Positions 1 to 6,414 of a stretch of 6,414 bases of DNA are shown here, in pieces; position 1 is the stretch's first letter; each line of letters opens with the position of its first letter. Origin of the DNA: Gemmatimonadota bacterium. Its GTDB lineage: Bacteria; Gemmatimonadota; Gemmatimonadetes; Gemmatimonadales; GWC2-71-9. The stretch spans positions 1 to 6,414 of the forward strand of contig JANYCP010000357.1 in the NCBI GenBank assembly GCA_025360265.1, in the 5' to 3' direction. Under the pieces are notes generated by a model, which did not search any database, was not told the DNA's origin, and saw only the letters and a list, made by a program, of their open reading frames with translations. Both the position numbers and the translations under genes were made by a program.

Positions 1-812
1 CCATGCATCCAGACACGGGCAAAGTCGGCGTGACCAGTGTGTGCGCAACTCTGGGCGATCTCATCTTCGTGATGCGGAAAAACCAGATCAACTCCACCAG
101 CGTGAATGTCGAGCACATCTCGGCCATACTTCTGCTTGAGCAGGTCGAGCGCCATCGCCGAGCATTCGAGATGCCAGCCGGGACGGCCGCGACCAAACGG
201 TGCGTCCCACGCCGCGCCAACTTTTTCGTCATCATCGCGCGTCGCCTTCCAGAGGACGAAGTCGCGGGCATCTTCCTTGGCGTATTCGTCAGCGCTCACA
301 CGCCCACCGGCGCCGGTCTTCAGCTCGCGCGTGTCGAGGCGCGAAAGCTTGCCGTACGCAGGAAAGCGCTCGATCGCGAAGTAGACCGAACCGTCGTCGC
401 CCCGATACGCCACACCCTTGGCCAGCAAGTCGTTCACCAGCGCGATTTGCTGCGGAATGAAGTCGGTCGCCCGTGGATAGGCGTGCGCATCGAGAATGTG
501 CAGGTAGTGCCGATCTTCGTGAAAGGCCTCAATGAATGGAATCACCGAGTCGCGCAGCAACACTCCGGCGGCCCCGGCTCCCTTGATCGTCTTGTCGTCA
601 ACGTCGGTCAGGTTCATCACGTGGAACACTTCGAGGCCGCTCGCCTCGAGCCAGCGGCGCAACACATCCTCGAAGAGAAATGTCCTGAAGTTCCCGATGT
701 GGGCGTAGTTGTAGACCGTGGGGCCGCAGGTATACAGCGACACGCGTCCGGCGTCGAGCGGGACGAACGGCTCGACACTGCGCGTCATCGTGTTGTACAG
801 TCGGAGCGTCAC
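1..812 (-). CDS. cysS: Cysteinyl-tRNA synthetase, N-terminal part (3' end beyond window)
   Basis: Class I aminoacyl-tRNA synthetase that charges tRNA-Cys with cysteine in the cytoplasm. The reading frame runs 270 full codons and leaves the window at position 1, so roughly the first half to 60% of a usual 460-480 residue enzyme is present. Seen directly: CGPTVY at residues 29-34 followed by the HIGH-type signature HIGN at 38-41, the TDVDDK block of the nucleotide-binding fold, GWHLECS with Cys217, and FPHHEDEIAQS with His247 and Glu251. By alignment to the family, Cys29, Cys217, His247 and Glu251 are the zinc ligands that select cysteine. The KMSKS loop and anticodon-binding domain lie outside the window. 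The GTG at 812 is chosen because it gives the family N-terminus (xLRLYNT) and has a GAGGG ribosome site 4 nt upstream; the ATG at 788 would remove that conserved strand. The start overlaps the stop of the upstream channel gene by 4 nt (GTGA), which suggests translational coupling. Confidence 0.97.
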   Translation of the reverse strand, partial: MTLRLYNTMTRSVEPFVPLDAGRVSLYTCGPTVYNYAHIGNFRTFLFEDVLRRWLEASGLEVFHVMNLTDVDDKTIKGAGAAGVLLRDSVIPFIEAFHEDRHYLHILDAHAYPRATDFIPQQIALVNDLLAKGVAYRGDDGSVYFAIERFPAYGKLSRLDTRELKTGAGGRVSADEYAKEDARDFVLWKATRDDDEKVGAAWDAPFGRGRPGWHLECSAMALDLLKQKYGRDVLDIHAGGVDLVFPHHEDEIAQSCAHTGHADFARVWMH

Positions 813-1678
813 TTCGCCCTCGGCAACGGTTGCGGCAATCTCACGCCATCGCGCTCCAGGCGAACGACCAGCCGGCGCCGGAACTCGCGGGCCACCTCGC
901 TCTGCACGCCTGGCTTGGTCCGCAAGAGCACGCGGATCGACACGCCATTTTCGCCAAACGATTCGACGCCGAGCACCTCGGGCGGCGCATCGAATCGGCC
1001 AACCCACTTGGCATCGGCGCTCAACGCCTCGACTTCCTCGCGAAGGACGGCGATCACCTTGTCGATATCGTTGTCGTAGGCCACAGCGATATCAACAACG
1101 GCGCGCGACCAGCCGCGCGTCTTGTTGCTGAGCGTGGTGATCTGGCCATTCGGGATGATATGCACGGTCCCTTCAAGATCGCGCAGTCGCACGGTGCGCA
1201 GCGTGAGTTTCTCGACAATCCCGGACTTGCCCGCCGCCTCGATCGAGTCACCCACCATGAACTGATTCTCGAGCAGGATGAAAAAGCCGGCGAAATAGTC
1301 CTTCATCAGGCTCTGCGCACCAAATGCCACTGCAAGGCCCACCACGCTGAGGCCGCCAAGCACCGCGGTGATGTCGATGAACTGGCGCAATATCTGGATC
1401 GTGAGGAACACCATGAGCACGCCCCAGCCCACACTCCGGAGCAGCTTGGCGATAGTGTTCGCGCGCTTTTCCTGGAACGAGACGATGTCGCCTTGATGGG
1501 TATCAGCCGCGGCAACAATCCGTTTCGCAACGAGCTTGATGACCTGCCACGCCACCCATGCGACGACGAAGGTGACGATCAGGTTGATGCCGATGCGCCG
1601 AATCGTCTCCGGCTTGGAGCCGAAGACGTTGGCGACCGCGGTCAGGATCGATTGCAGGTCGAGATTGAGCGACTTCAT
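809..1678 (-). CDS. MscS-family small-conductance mechanosensitive channel
   Basis: Inner-membrane channel of the MscS family; members open under membrane tension and release solutes during hypo-osmotic shock. At 289 residues it is about the size of E. coli MscS (286). Visible layout: a short amphipathic N-terminus, TM1 about residues 28-50, TM2 about 83-103, and the Gly/Ala-rich pore helix TM3 about 105-136 (GGLSVVGLAVAFGAQSL, then a polar kink at MKDYF). This is followed by the cytoplasmic beta domain with the family motifs VGDSIE (142-147), GIVEKLTLRTVRLRD (153-167) and IPNG (175-178). An alpha/beta domain makes up the rest, ending in an Arg-rich tail. The ATG at 1678 is the only sensible start, but its Shine-Dalgarno match is weak. 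It lies 31 nt after the stop of the 705-residue secreted protein gene and overlaps cysS by 4 nt. Whether it is a true osmotic valve or a regulatory member of this broad family cannot be told from sequence. Confidence 0.93.
   Translation of the reverse strand: MKSLNLDLQSILTAVANVFGSKPETIRRIGINLIVTFVVAWVAWQVIKLVAKRIVAAADTHQGDIVSFQEKRANTIAKLLRSVGWGVLMVFLTIQILRQFIDITAVLGGLSVVGLAVAFGAQSLMKDYFAGFFILLENQFMVGDSIEAAGKSGIVEKLTLRTVRLRDLEGTVHIIPNGQITTLSNKTRGWSRAVVDIAVAYDNDIDKVIAVLREEVEALSADAKWVGRFDAPPEVLGVESFGENGVSIRVLLRTKPGVQSEVAREFRRRLVVRLERDGVRLPQPLPRAK
813..821 (-). promoter_or_regulatory. Ribosome binding site deciding the cysS GTG start
   Basis: On the minus strand GAGGG (821-817) lies 4 nt before the GTG at 812. 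It sits inside the last codons of the channel gene. It favours the GTG over the in-frame ATG 24 nt further on, in agreement with the family's N-terminal sequence. Confidence 0.7.
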
Positions 1679-1709
1679 GGTGGCAAGTTGGCCCGATCCG
1701 GCGGGTGGG

Positions 1710-3827
1710 TCAATCCACGTTGAGCGTCACCGCACGACGGGTCACCACCGCGCCGTGGTCATCAGCAACCTGCACCTCGAGGAGGTAGCTGCCATGCGCC
1801 AGCCGCGACACGTCCAGCACCGGTGCAAACTCGTTGATACCGGTGCGGAGTGCCTGATCGAAGCCGACCTGGAGCGCTGGCTGTTCGGTGGTGACCGCCC
1901 CGTTCAGCAGTGGATAGAGCGCCACGGTGGCGTGGGATACAGCAAGCGTGCGCTCGCTGCGGACCTGGTAGTACAGCGACACCGGGTGCTTGCGATCGAC
2001 GGCGTTCAGCGGCGCAAGCAACAGCGGCGCATTGTGGTAGTTCCAGGTCAATCCCTGTCCTTCCTGGCCGAGGACCAGATCCGAGATTGCGAGCGGGCCG
2101 CGATCGAGTGGCGGCGTGACGTCATCCCACATGCGGCCGCGCCGTTTATCCGGCTGTGTGGCCACCATGCTCCATGACGTGAGCGTGGCTGTGGCCGAAG
2201 TCACCACAAAGCCGGTGAGGTGCGACTGCTTGCTGGTGGAATCGGGCAAGGTCACGCGCCGCGCAAATACCGTGTCGAGCAGCGCACCACTCACGCCATC
2301 CCAGCGGCGCAAGTTGAAATCGATCAGCGCGGACTTCGACCCGTTACTTGCCTTCTGTGTCGCCAGATCGCCCGCCTTGATCGCATACGTCACCATCGCG
2401 AACGGCGACCCGGAATTCACTTCCCAGAGACGGTGCAAGCGCGCGATGACCTCGATCTGCTTGTCGCCACGCGGCGAGTTGTCGTCCTTGGTGGTGGCCT
2501 CACTGATGTACTCGCGATCCTGCTGCCGTACTTGCATGCGAAGTTCCTGGGTGACTCCGCCACGTGTCTGCGCACGCGCGCCCAACGTGCAACGCCAGGC
2601 ATCAATGCCACAATAGATATCGCCGATGTTGCCGGACACCATGCGAGAGGGTCCGACCTGTCCACTGAATGGTTCGTATGCAAAGGTGAGCACCAGCGGC
2701 TTGCCATCAAGCGTGTAACGCCACGCCTCGAACGAATTACCGGGCACCTTGATACCATTGCGCATCGTCACGCCTGGCTGTTCGTGATATGACCGCTTTT
2801 CCGGCGCACCAAAGCGCATCCACGTCGCGCCGCGATCGTCGAGCACCAACTGCCAGCGATTGTAATCCCGCCAGGTATCGGGGAAATCGGGATCGATGCC
2901 GACGGTGGCGGCAGACGCGCCGCGCATCATGCTGTTACCCATCACCTTGGCCGTGTGCAACCGAAACGACGAGTCGGCGTATTCCAACCGCTTGAAATGC
3001 TCAACGATACGCGCGCCTGTCGGTTGACCGTCACGCACATCGCGCGAGATCAGCCGGTCGCGCACCCACGGACCGCGGGCACCATCGCCAAGTGAAGCCC
3101 AGACCGTGCGTTCTGCAGGCGTAAGAAACCACTGCAGGTGCCAAGTAACCGCCAGCTTGGCGATCGAATCGTGCGCCGACGATGCCGCCTTCACAAACTG
3201 TTCCGTTGCATTGACAGAGTCGTGTTCGCGCGCGCTAAGGCGGGCAAGCACCAGCAGATGGCCCGTCGAGTCGTGCCCACCCGCGAGCGCCGCCATCGCG
3301 CAGCGCCGCGTCAAGTCCACTCGACCGATCCGCAATGACAACTCGGAACAGGCGCGCAGTGTCGGGCCGCCGTTCGCGCCAGCTTTCACTGCGTCGGCGA
3401 GACGGGCGACCACCCGGCCGAGCGCTTGTACATCCGCCTCGTCCATGGCAAACACCGAGAGAATGTCTGCCGCACGCCGATCACCGGGACGGAGCTCGAG
3501 CACCTTGACACCCGTACTGATCGCCCCCTGCGCCCAGGAGTCGCCGGCGAGCATCAATGGCCCACTCCGACTCGACCCTTTCATCGTCGACAGCACCGCT
3601 CGCGTGCATGCCAGCGTCAACCACGCATCGGGAGCGTTGCCTGACGAGGCCGCCAGCCCCTGGGTCCGTTCGGCCGCAAGCGCAGCATCGCGATCGGTGA
3701 ATGCCGCCGCGGGACAAAGCGAACGCAAGTCGGCCGCGATCATCGGATCGGCGCCGGGACGATCGACCGGCGGAAAGTCCTGCGCCGGGAGTTGCTGCGC
3801 GAGAAGTGCGAACGCGAGGAGTATCAT
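1710..3827 (-). CDS. Secreted GWxTD-like protein with helical-repeat N-terminus (complete paralogue)
   Basis: Exported protein of 705 residues; biochemical function unknown. Residues 1-16 form a short hydrophobic signal peptide with probable cleavage after LPAQ; it lacks a positively charged n-region and has no lipobox Cys. Residues about 35-235 are Ala/Leu-rich and helical, resembling degenerate TPR-like repeats. A stretch at 235-290 (LTPAER, then WVRDRLISRDVRDG, then EHFKRLEYADSSF) matches the layout that precedes the GWxTD domain in that family. The core follows: RDYNRWQLVLDDRG (320-333), WMRFGAP (336-342), FEAWRYTLDGKPLVLTF (366-382), and a cysteine pair at 406 and 413. Further signatures are TTKDDNSPRGDK (445-456), SWSMVATQPDKRRGR (551-565) and a C-terminal beta-rich domain (610-705) ending VVTRRAVTLNVD. 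The start at 3827 is firm: an in-frame TAA directly precedes it and a GAGGA site lies 5 nt upstream. It is paralogous to the gene at 4996-6414. GWxTD membership is judged from recall of family patterns; the name motif itself is degenerate. Confidence 0.82.
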   Translation of the reverse strand: MILLAFALLAQQLPAQDFPPVDRPGADPMIAADLRSLCPAAAFTDRDAALAAERTQGLAASSGNAPDAWLTLACTRAVLSTMKGSSRSGPLMLAGDSWAQGAISTGVKVLELRPGDRRAADILSVFAMDEADVQALGRVVARLADAVKAGANGGPTLRACSELSLRIGRVDLTRRCAMAALAGGHDSTGHLLVLARLSAREHDSVNATEQFVKAASSAHDSIAKLAVTWHLQWFLTPAERTVWASLGDGARGPWVRDRLISRDVRDGQPTGARIVEHFKRLEYADSSFRLHTAKVMGNSMMRGASAATVGIDPDFPDTWRDYNRWQLVLDDRGATWMRFGAPEKRSYHEQPGVTMRNGIKVPGNSFEAWRYTLDGKPLVLTFAYEPFSGQVGPSRMVSGNIGDIYCGIDAWRCTLGARAQTRGGVTQELRMQVRQQDREYISEATTKDDNSPRGDKQIEVIARLHRLWEVNSGSPFAMVTYAIKAGDLATQKASNGSKSALIDFNLRRWDGVSGALLDTVFARRVTLPDSTSKQSHLTGFVVTSATATLTSWSMVATQPDKRRGRMWDDVTPPLDRGPLAISDLVLGQEGQGLTWNYHNAPLLLAPLNAVDRKHPVSLYYQVRSERTLAVSHATVALYPLLNGAVTTEQPALQVGFDQALRTGINEFAPVLDVSRLAHGSYLLEVQVADDHGAVVTRRAVTLNVD

Positions 3828-3839
3828 TTATTTCCTCTA
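3828..3839 (-). promoter_or_regulatory. Intercistronic ribosome binding site between two stop codons
   Basis: The junction reads TAG AGG AAA TAA ATG on the minus strand. TAG (3839-3837) ends the 385-residue gene, GAGGA (3837-3833) is the Shine-Dalgarno sequence, and TAA (3830-3828) stands in frame directly before the ATG at 3827. Both genes share one frame, so the second stop would also catch ribosomes that read through the first. The spacing suits termination-reinitiation. Confidence 0.75.
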
Positions 3840-4994
3840 TATTCCACCGATCGGGACGATGCGCGTGAGCCGGCCGCGCTGTTCCTTCCTTCCAACGAGC
3901 TGAACCAGCGGTGCAGGTGGTGCGCTGATCGTGGTCATGCTGGCCGGTGGCCGCGCCGACCCGCCACGCTGGCCCGGTGGGCTGCCGAGCATTACTGGAC
4001 GACTGATCGTTCGGGAGACCTTCGTCAACGGCGCCCAGATCACCCAGTCGGTCGGCACCCACAAACCATTCGACCGTTCGGCGAAATGCATGTCGCCGCC
4101 GGCCGCTCGATCGGGAACGCCATCGGGCAGGTCACGTAGTTCCCAGGTGAGCGTACGCATCGTGAGCGAAGAGCGATCAAGCACCAGCGTGCCGCTCACA
4201 TCGACGTACTTGGGATGGCCAATCGGGTCGTACTTGATCACCACGGTGTCGCCCTTGCTGCGATCCTTATCCAGCGAGAAACAATGGGTGTCCAGAAACC
4301 AGTCTGACACGAGGACCGTCATGTCGGGCCCGTAGTACTGGTATCCAAATCCTTCGGCCTCGGTCTTTGCTCGCTGAAACCCACCCAGCTGCAGCGAGTC
4401 GATCGACAAGCTCCGCACTGGCCACTCGCGAAGGGTACCGGCCGTCGTGTCGGCGCTGATCGAACTGTCCTTGCCGCTTCCCTTGGCAGCATACCGGGTC
4501 ATGATCTGCATTTCGAAGCCCAGCTGCGCCGAGCGCATCGTGGCATCCATCATCTGCAGCGATGTCCGCGCGACGTCGATAAGTCCACCGAACGTATCGG
4601 GCGTGAGTTCCGACTTGCCGCACGCCCGCTTTCCGGCCATGGCGCGAATTTCGGGCAATGTCACGGCGACCGCGGTGAGCACAACGTCGGAAAGCGCGAC
4701 CGGATCGTTGCCGAGCACGACGTCGAGCGGCGCATGTCTGGCGTATCCGATCGCTGCGAATCGAAGCTGGTACCGTTGATTCGGCGGTGCAATCAGCACG
4801 AACGTGCCGGACGGTGACGTGAACGTCTGCACAATCAGGTTGCCCTTCAGGTCACGCAGCTCGGCCAGGACACTCATGATCGGTGCCTTGTTGGCCGCAT
4901 CGATCACGCGACCACGAACGGTCTGCGCCGCCGCGAAGCGGCCTCCCGACACGCACGCCATCAGTGCCAATACGACGCTCATCCGAGTGCGCAT
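3837..4994 (-). CDS. Secreted protein with carboxypeptidase-regulatory-like domain, no TonB barrel
   Basis: Exported protein of 385 residues, function unknown. A classic signal peptide (MRTRM basic n-region, hydrophobic core 6-16, cleavage near AAAQ at 21-24) is followed by a carboxypeptidase-regulatory-like beta-sandwich at about 25-110. That domain shows VRGRVIDAANKAPI, a central SPSGTFVL strand and YQLRFAAIGYARH, then ends in VTLPEIR like the N-terminal extension of SusC/TonB-linked receptors. No plug or beta-barrel follows. Instead there is a domain of about 210 residues with RACG (Cys125), a YQYYGPDMTVLVSDWFLDTHC block (Cys238), KYVDVSGTLVLDRSSLTMRTL (262-282) and GLWVPTDWVIW (310-320). 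Cys125 and Cys238 could form a disulfide after export. Residues about 330-365 are Pro/Gly/Arg-rich and probably disordered. The ATG at 4994 is preferred over the ATG at 4982 because GGAG lies 4 nt before it and it supplies the basic n-region. It starts 1 nt after the upstream GWxTD-like gene and ends 9 nt before its paralogue. Confidence 0.8.
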   Translation of the reverse strand: MRTRMSVVLALMACVSGGRFAAAQTVRGRVIDAANKAPIMSVLAELRDLKGNLIVQTFTSPSGTFVLIAPPNQRYQLRFAAIGYARHAPLDVVLGNDPVALSDVVLTAVAVTLPEIRAMAGKRACGKSELTPDTFGGLIDVARTSLQMMDATMRSAQLGFEMQIMTRYAAKGSGKDSSISADTTAGTLREWPVRSLSIDSLQLGGFQRAKTEAEGFGYQYYGPDMTVLVSDWFLDTHCFSLDKDRSKGDTVVIKYDPIGHPKYVDVSGTLVLDRSSLTMRTLTWELRDLPDGVPDRAAGGDMHFAERSNGLWVPTDWVIWAPLTKVSRTISRPVMLGSPPGQRGGSARPPASMTTISAPPAPLVQLVGRKEQRGRLTRIVPIGGI

Positions 4995-5002
4995 GTTACT
5001 CC
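4995..5002 (-). promoter_or_regulatory. Ribosome binding site inside the end of the upstream gene
   Basis: GGAG (5002-4999) overlaps the last Glu codon of the upstream GWxTD-like gene. It is followed by TAA, a single C and the ATG at 4994. The 4-nt spacing is short but usable, and the one-base gap between genes suggests translational coupling. Confidence 0.6.
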
Positions 5003-6414
5003 AGGTCCAGTCCGGTACCTCGTCGCGTCACCACCACGCCAGCAGCATCGGTGATGCGTACTTCCAGGTAATAACGCCCCTTGCTGAGGCGCGAGACGTC
5101 GATCATTGGCGCGATTTCATTGATCCCTCGATTGACCGCTTGTTCGAACGATACCTGGAGTGCCGCCGAGTCGCCGGCCACTGCTGCCGCCGTCCCCGCG
5201 AAGAGCGAAACGGTGGTCTTCAGGTCGGATCGAGCGGCGTCGCTCTTGATCTGATAATACAGCGAAACCGGTTCCGTCCGGTTGAGTACCCGGACCGGCG
5301 CCAGCGGAATCTCGACGTTGTGAAAGCTCCAGGTGATTCCCTGGCTTTCGGCGCCGAGCACCAGGTCGGAGAGCACCACAGGGCCAGTGCCGAGTGGCAG
5401 GTTGTCTGTTTCATAGACTCTGCCCCTCCGCTTGTCGGGCTGGGTGGCGACCATACTCCACGCGGATACGCCCGGACTTGATGGGACCGTGAAGAAGCCG
5501 ATCAGGTTGGGGCGCTTGAGATTGGTGTCGGGCACTTCGAAATGCCGAGCGAACGAGGTGTCGCGCCAGCGTTCGGTGGTGCCATCCCACTGACGCAGTT
5601 CCATGTCGATCACCGTGGTCCGCTTATTACCCGTCGATTGGATCGCCAGTTCGCTGGTGGGCACCGCATAGGTCACCATGCCGACTGGGCCGCCGGTGAG
5701 CGGATCCCACAATCGATGCAGGTGCGACATCATCCTGATGTTCTTGTCACCGCGTGGCGAATTGTCGTCCGCCGTCGTCGCGACCGCGATGTATTCGCGA
5801 TCGGCCTCGCGAACGTGTTCGATGTCTTCGGGCCGCACCATCGCGGTCTGCGGGGCAGTTCCACCGGCCTTGTGCGCGTAGTAGCTCGCGATGGAGAGGT
5901 TCGTCAATCCGCAGCGCATCGTATCGAGGCCACAGAAATACGAACCGAGGACGCCGGTCACGAGTCGCGTGGCCTCGACGGAGCCGGTAAACTTTTCGGC
6001 TTCAAAATTCAGGACAATTCCCTTGCCATCGATTTCGTAGAGCCACGCCTCGCGGGTATTGACCGCGGGCGCGTTGCTCCAGACCTGCGCGCCAGCAATC
6101 GGGTGGACGACCGGGTTTGATGTCTCCGGATCGTTGATCACGGTATCCGCACATACCGGATGTGACGTGACCACCTTGGTGGGTGACCCGAAACGCAGGT
6201 ACACGACACCACGGTCGTCGATTTCACTCTGCCAGCGTTTATAGTCGCGAAACGGTTGTGCGGGGAGGAGCCCAGGCTCGCAGAAACTGAAGATCGAGTC
6301 CCGCGAGAGGTTGTTGATCGGCGACGAAGCGACGATGCCGCCAGCTTTCCGCATCCGCACCGGGATGTGCAGCCGGTAATGCGACAGGACGTAATCGAGC
6401 CGCTTGAAATGTTC
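4996..6414 (-). CDS. Secreted GWxTD-like protein, 5'-truncated paralogue
   Basis: The frame is open to the window edge, so the 472 residues present are the C-terminal part of a longer protein. The GTG at 6360 is not the real start, because the 18 codons before it (beginning EHFKRLDY) still align with residues 276 onward of the 705-residue paralogue. By analogy about 275 residues, including a signal peptide, lie beyond the window. Fragment motifs are RDYKRWQSEIDDRG (56-69) then VYLRFGSP, EAWLYEIDGKG, the cysteine pair CGLDTMRC (codons at 5934-5911), DREYIAVATTADDNSPRGDK, LHRLWDP, WSMVATQPDKRRGR, SDLVLGAESQGITW, PVSLYYQ and DVSRLSKGRYYLEV near the C-terminus. Compared with the paralogue it carries three insertions of roughly 11, 19 and 13 residues. 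It is the most upstream gene seen and probably leads, or lies within, the operon. Function unknown; export is inferred from the paralogue. Confidence 0.8.
   Translation of the reverse strand, partial: EHFKRLDYVLSHYRLHIPVRMRKAGGIVASSPINNLSRDSIFSFCEPGLLPAQPFRDYKRWQSEIDDRGVVYLRFGSPTKVVTSHPVCADTVINDPETSNPVVHPIAGAQVWSNAPAVNTREAWLYEIDGKGIVLNFEAEKFTGSVEATRLVTGVLGSYFCGLDTMRCGLTNLSIASYYAHKAGGTAPQTAMVRPEDIEHVREADREYIAVATTADDNSPRGDKNIRMMSHLHRLWDPLTGGPVGMVTYAVPTSELAIQSTGNKRTTVIDMELRQWDGTTERWRDTSFARHFEVPDTNLKRPNLIGFFTVPSSPGVSAWSMVATQPDKRRGRVYETDNLPLGTGPVVLSDLVLGAESQGITWSFHNVEIPLAPVRVLNRTEPVSLYYQIKSDAARSDLKTTVSLFAGTAAAVAGDSAALQVSFEQAVNRGINEIAPMIDVSRLSKGRYYLEVRITDAAGVVVTRRGTGLDLE

Noticed and set aside
3..1079. 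Long open frame on the plus strand (358 codons)
   Set aside because: It lies antisense to cysS and the channel gene, which have clear family motifs. The translation is Arg/His-rich with no recognisable domain, as expected for a shadow frame in high-GC DNA.
1679..1709. Possible promoter or terminator in the 31-nt gap before the channel gene
   Set aside because: No -35/-10 pair, stem-loop or T-run is visible, and the gap is too short to support a separate call.
830..1723. Plus-strand open frame of 297 codons opposite the channel gene
   Set aside because: It covers almost exactly the MscS-family gene on the other strand. The His/Asp/Arg-rich translation shows no membrane or domain pattern, so it is a codon-bias shadow.
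3106..3903. Plus-strand open frame of 265 codons
   Set aside because: It is antisense to the N-terminal part of the 705-residue protein and the end of its neighbour. It is rich in Ser, Arg and Ala with no motif.
3481..4062. Minus-strand frame of 193 codons spanning the junction of two genes
   Set aside because: It overlaps the end of the 385-residue gene and the start of the 705-residue gene in another frame. Both of those have signal peptides and good ribosome sites, while this frame has neither.
6355..6360. GTG at 6360 as start of the upstream GWxTD-like gene
   Set aside because: The frame stays open to the window edge, and its upstream codons (EHFKRLDY and following) align with the interior of the paralogue, so the gene is truncated by the window rather than starting here.
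1710..6414. Direct DNA repeat between the two paralogous genes
   Set aside because: Similarity is clear at the protein level, but matches at the DNA level are short (for example 2989-2999 with 6401-6411) and broken by synonymous changes. This is an old duplication rather than an annotatable repeat.

Overview
The window is a stretch of high-GC bacterial chromosome in which every recognisable gene lies on the minus strand, so transcription runs from position 6414 towards position 1. The likely source is Gemmatimonadota or a close relative. This is an inference from family content: GWxTD-type secreted proteins and a short secreted protein with a carboxypeptidase-regulatory-like domain are, from recall, common in that phylum. 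No marker gene in the window settles the question.

In transcription order there are five genes: (1) a GWxTD-like secreted protein, 5' end cut by the window (6414-4996); (2) a 385-residue secreted protein with a carboxypeptidase-regulatory-like beta-sandwich domain (4994-3837); (3) a complete 705-residue GWxTD-like protein, paralogous to gene 1 (3827-1710); (4) a three-helix MscS-family mechanosensitive channel (1678-809); (5) cysteinyl-tRNA synthetase cysS, 3' end cut by the window (812-1).

The junctions are very tight: 1 nt, 9 nt, 31 nt and a 4-nt GTGA overlap. I see no room for a promoter or terminator between the genes, so the layout reads as one operon or read-through unit. The first three genes look like a functional cassette: two large paralogous exported proteins flanking a smaller exported protein, all of unknown biochemical role. 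The channel and the tRNA synthetase are familiar housekeeping families at the downstream end.

I see no tRNA, rRNA, insertion sequence, CRISPR array or other mobile-element signature. The most noteworthy content is the duplicated GWxTD-like pair around the regulatory-like-domain protein, with strongly conserved motifs of no known function.
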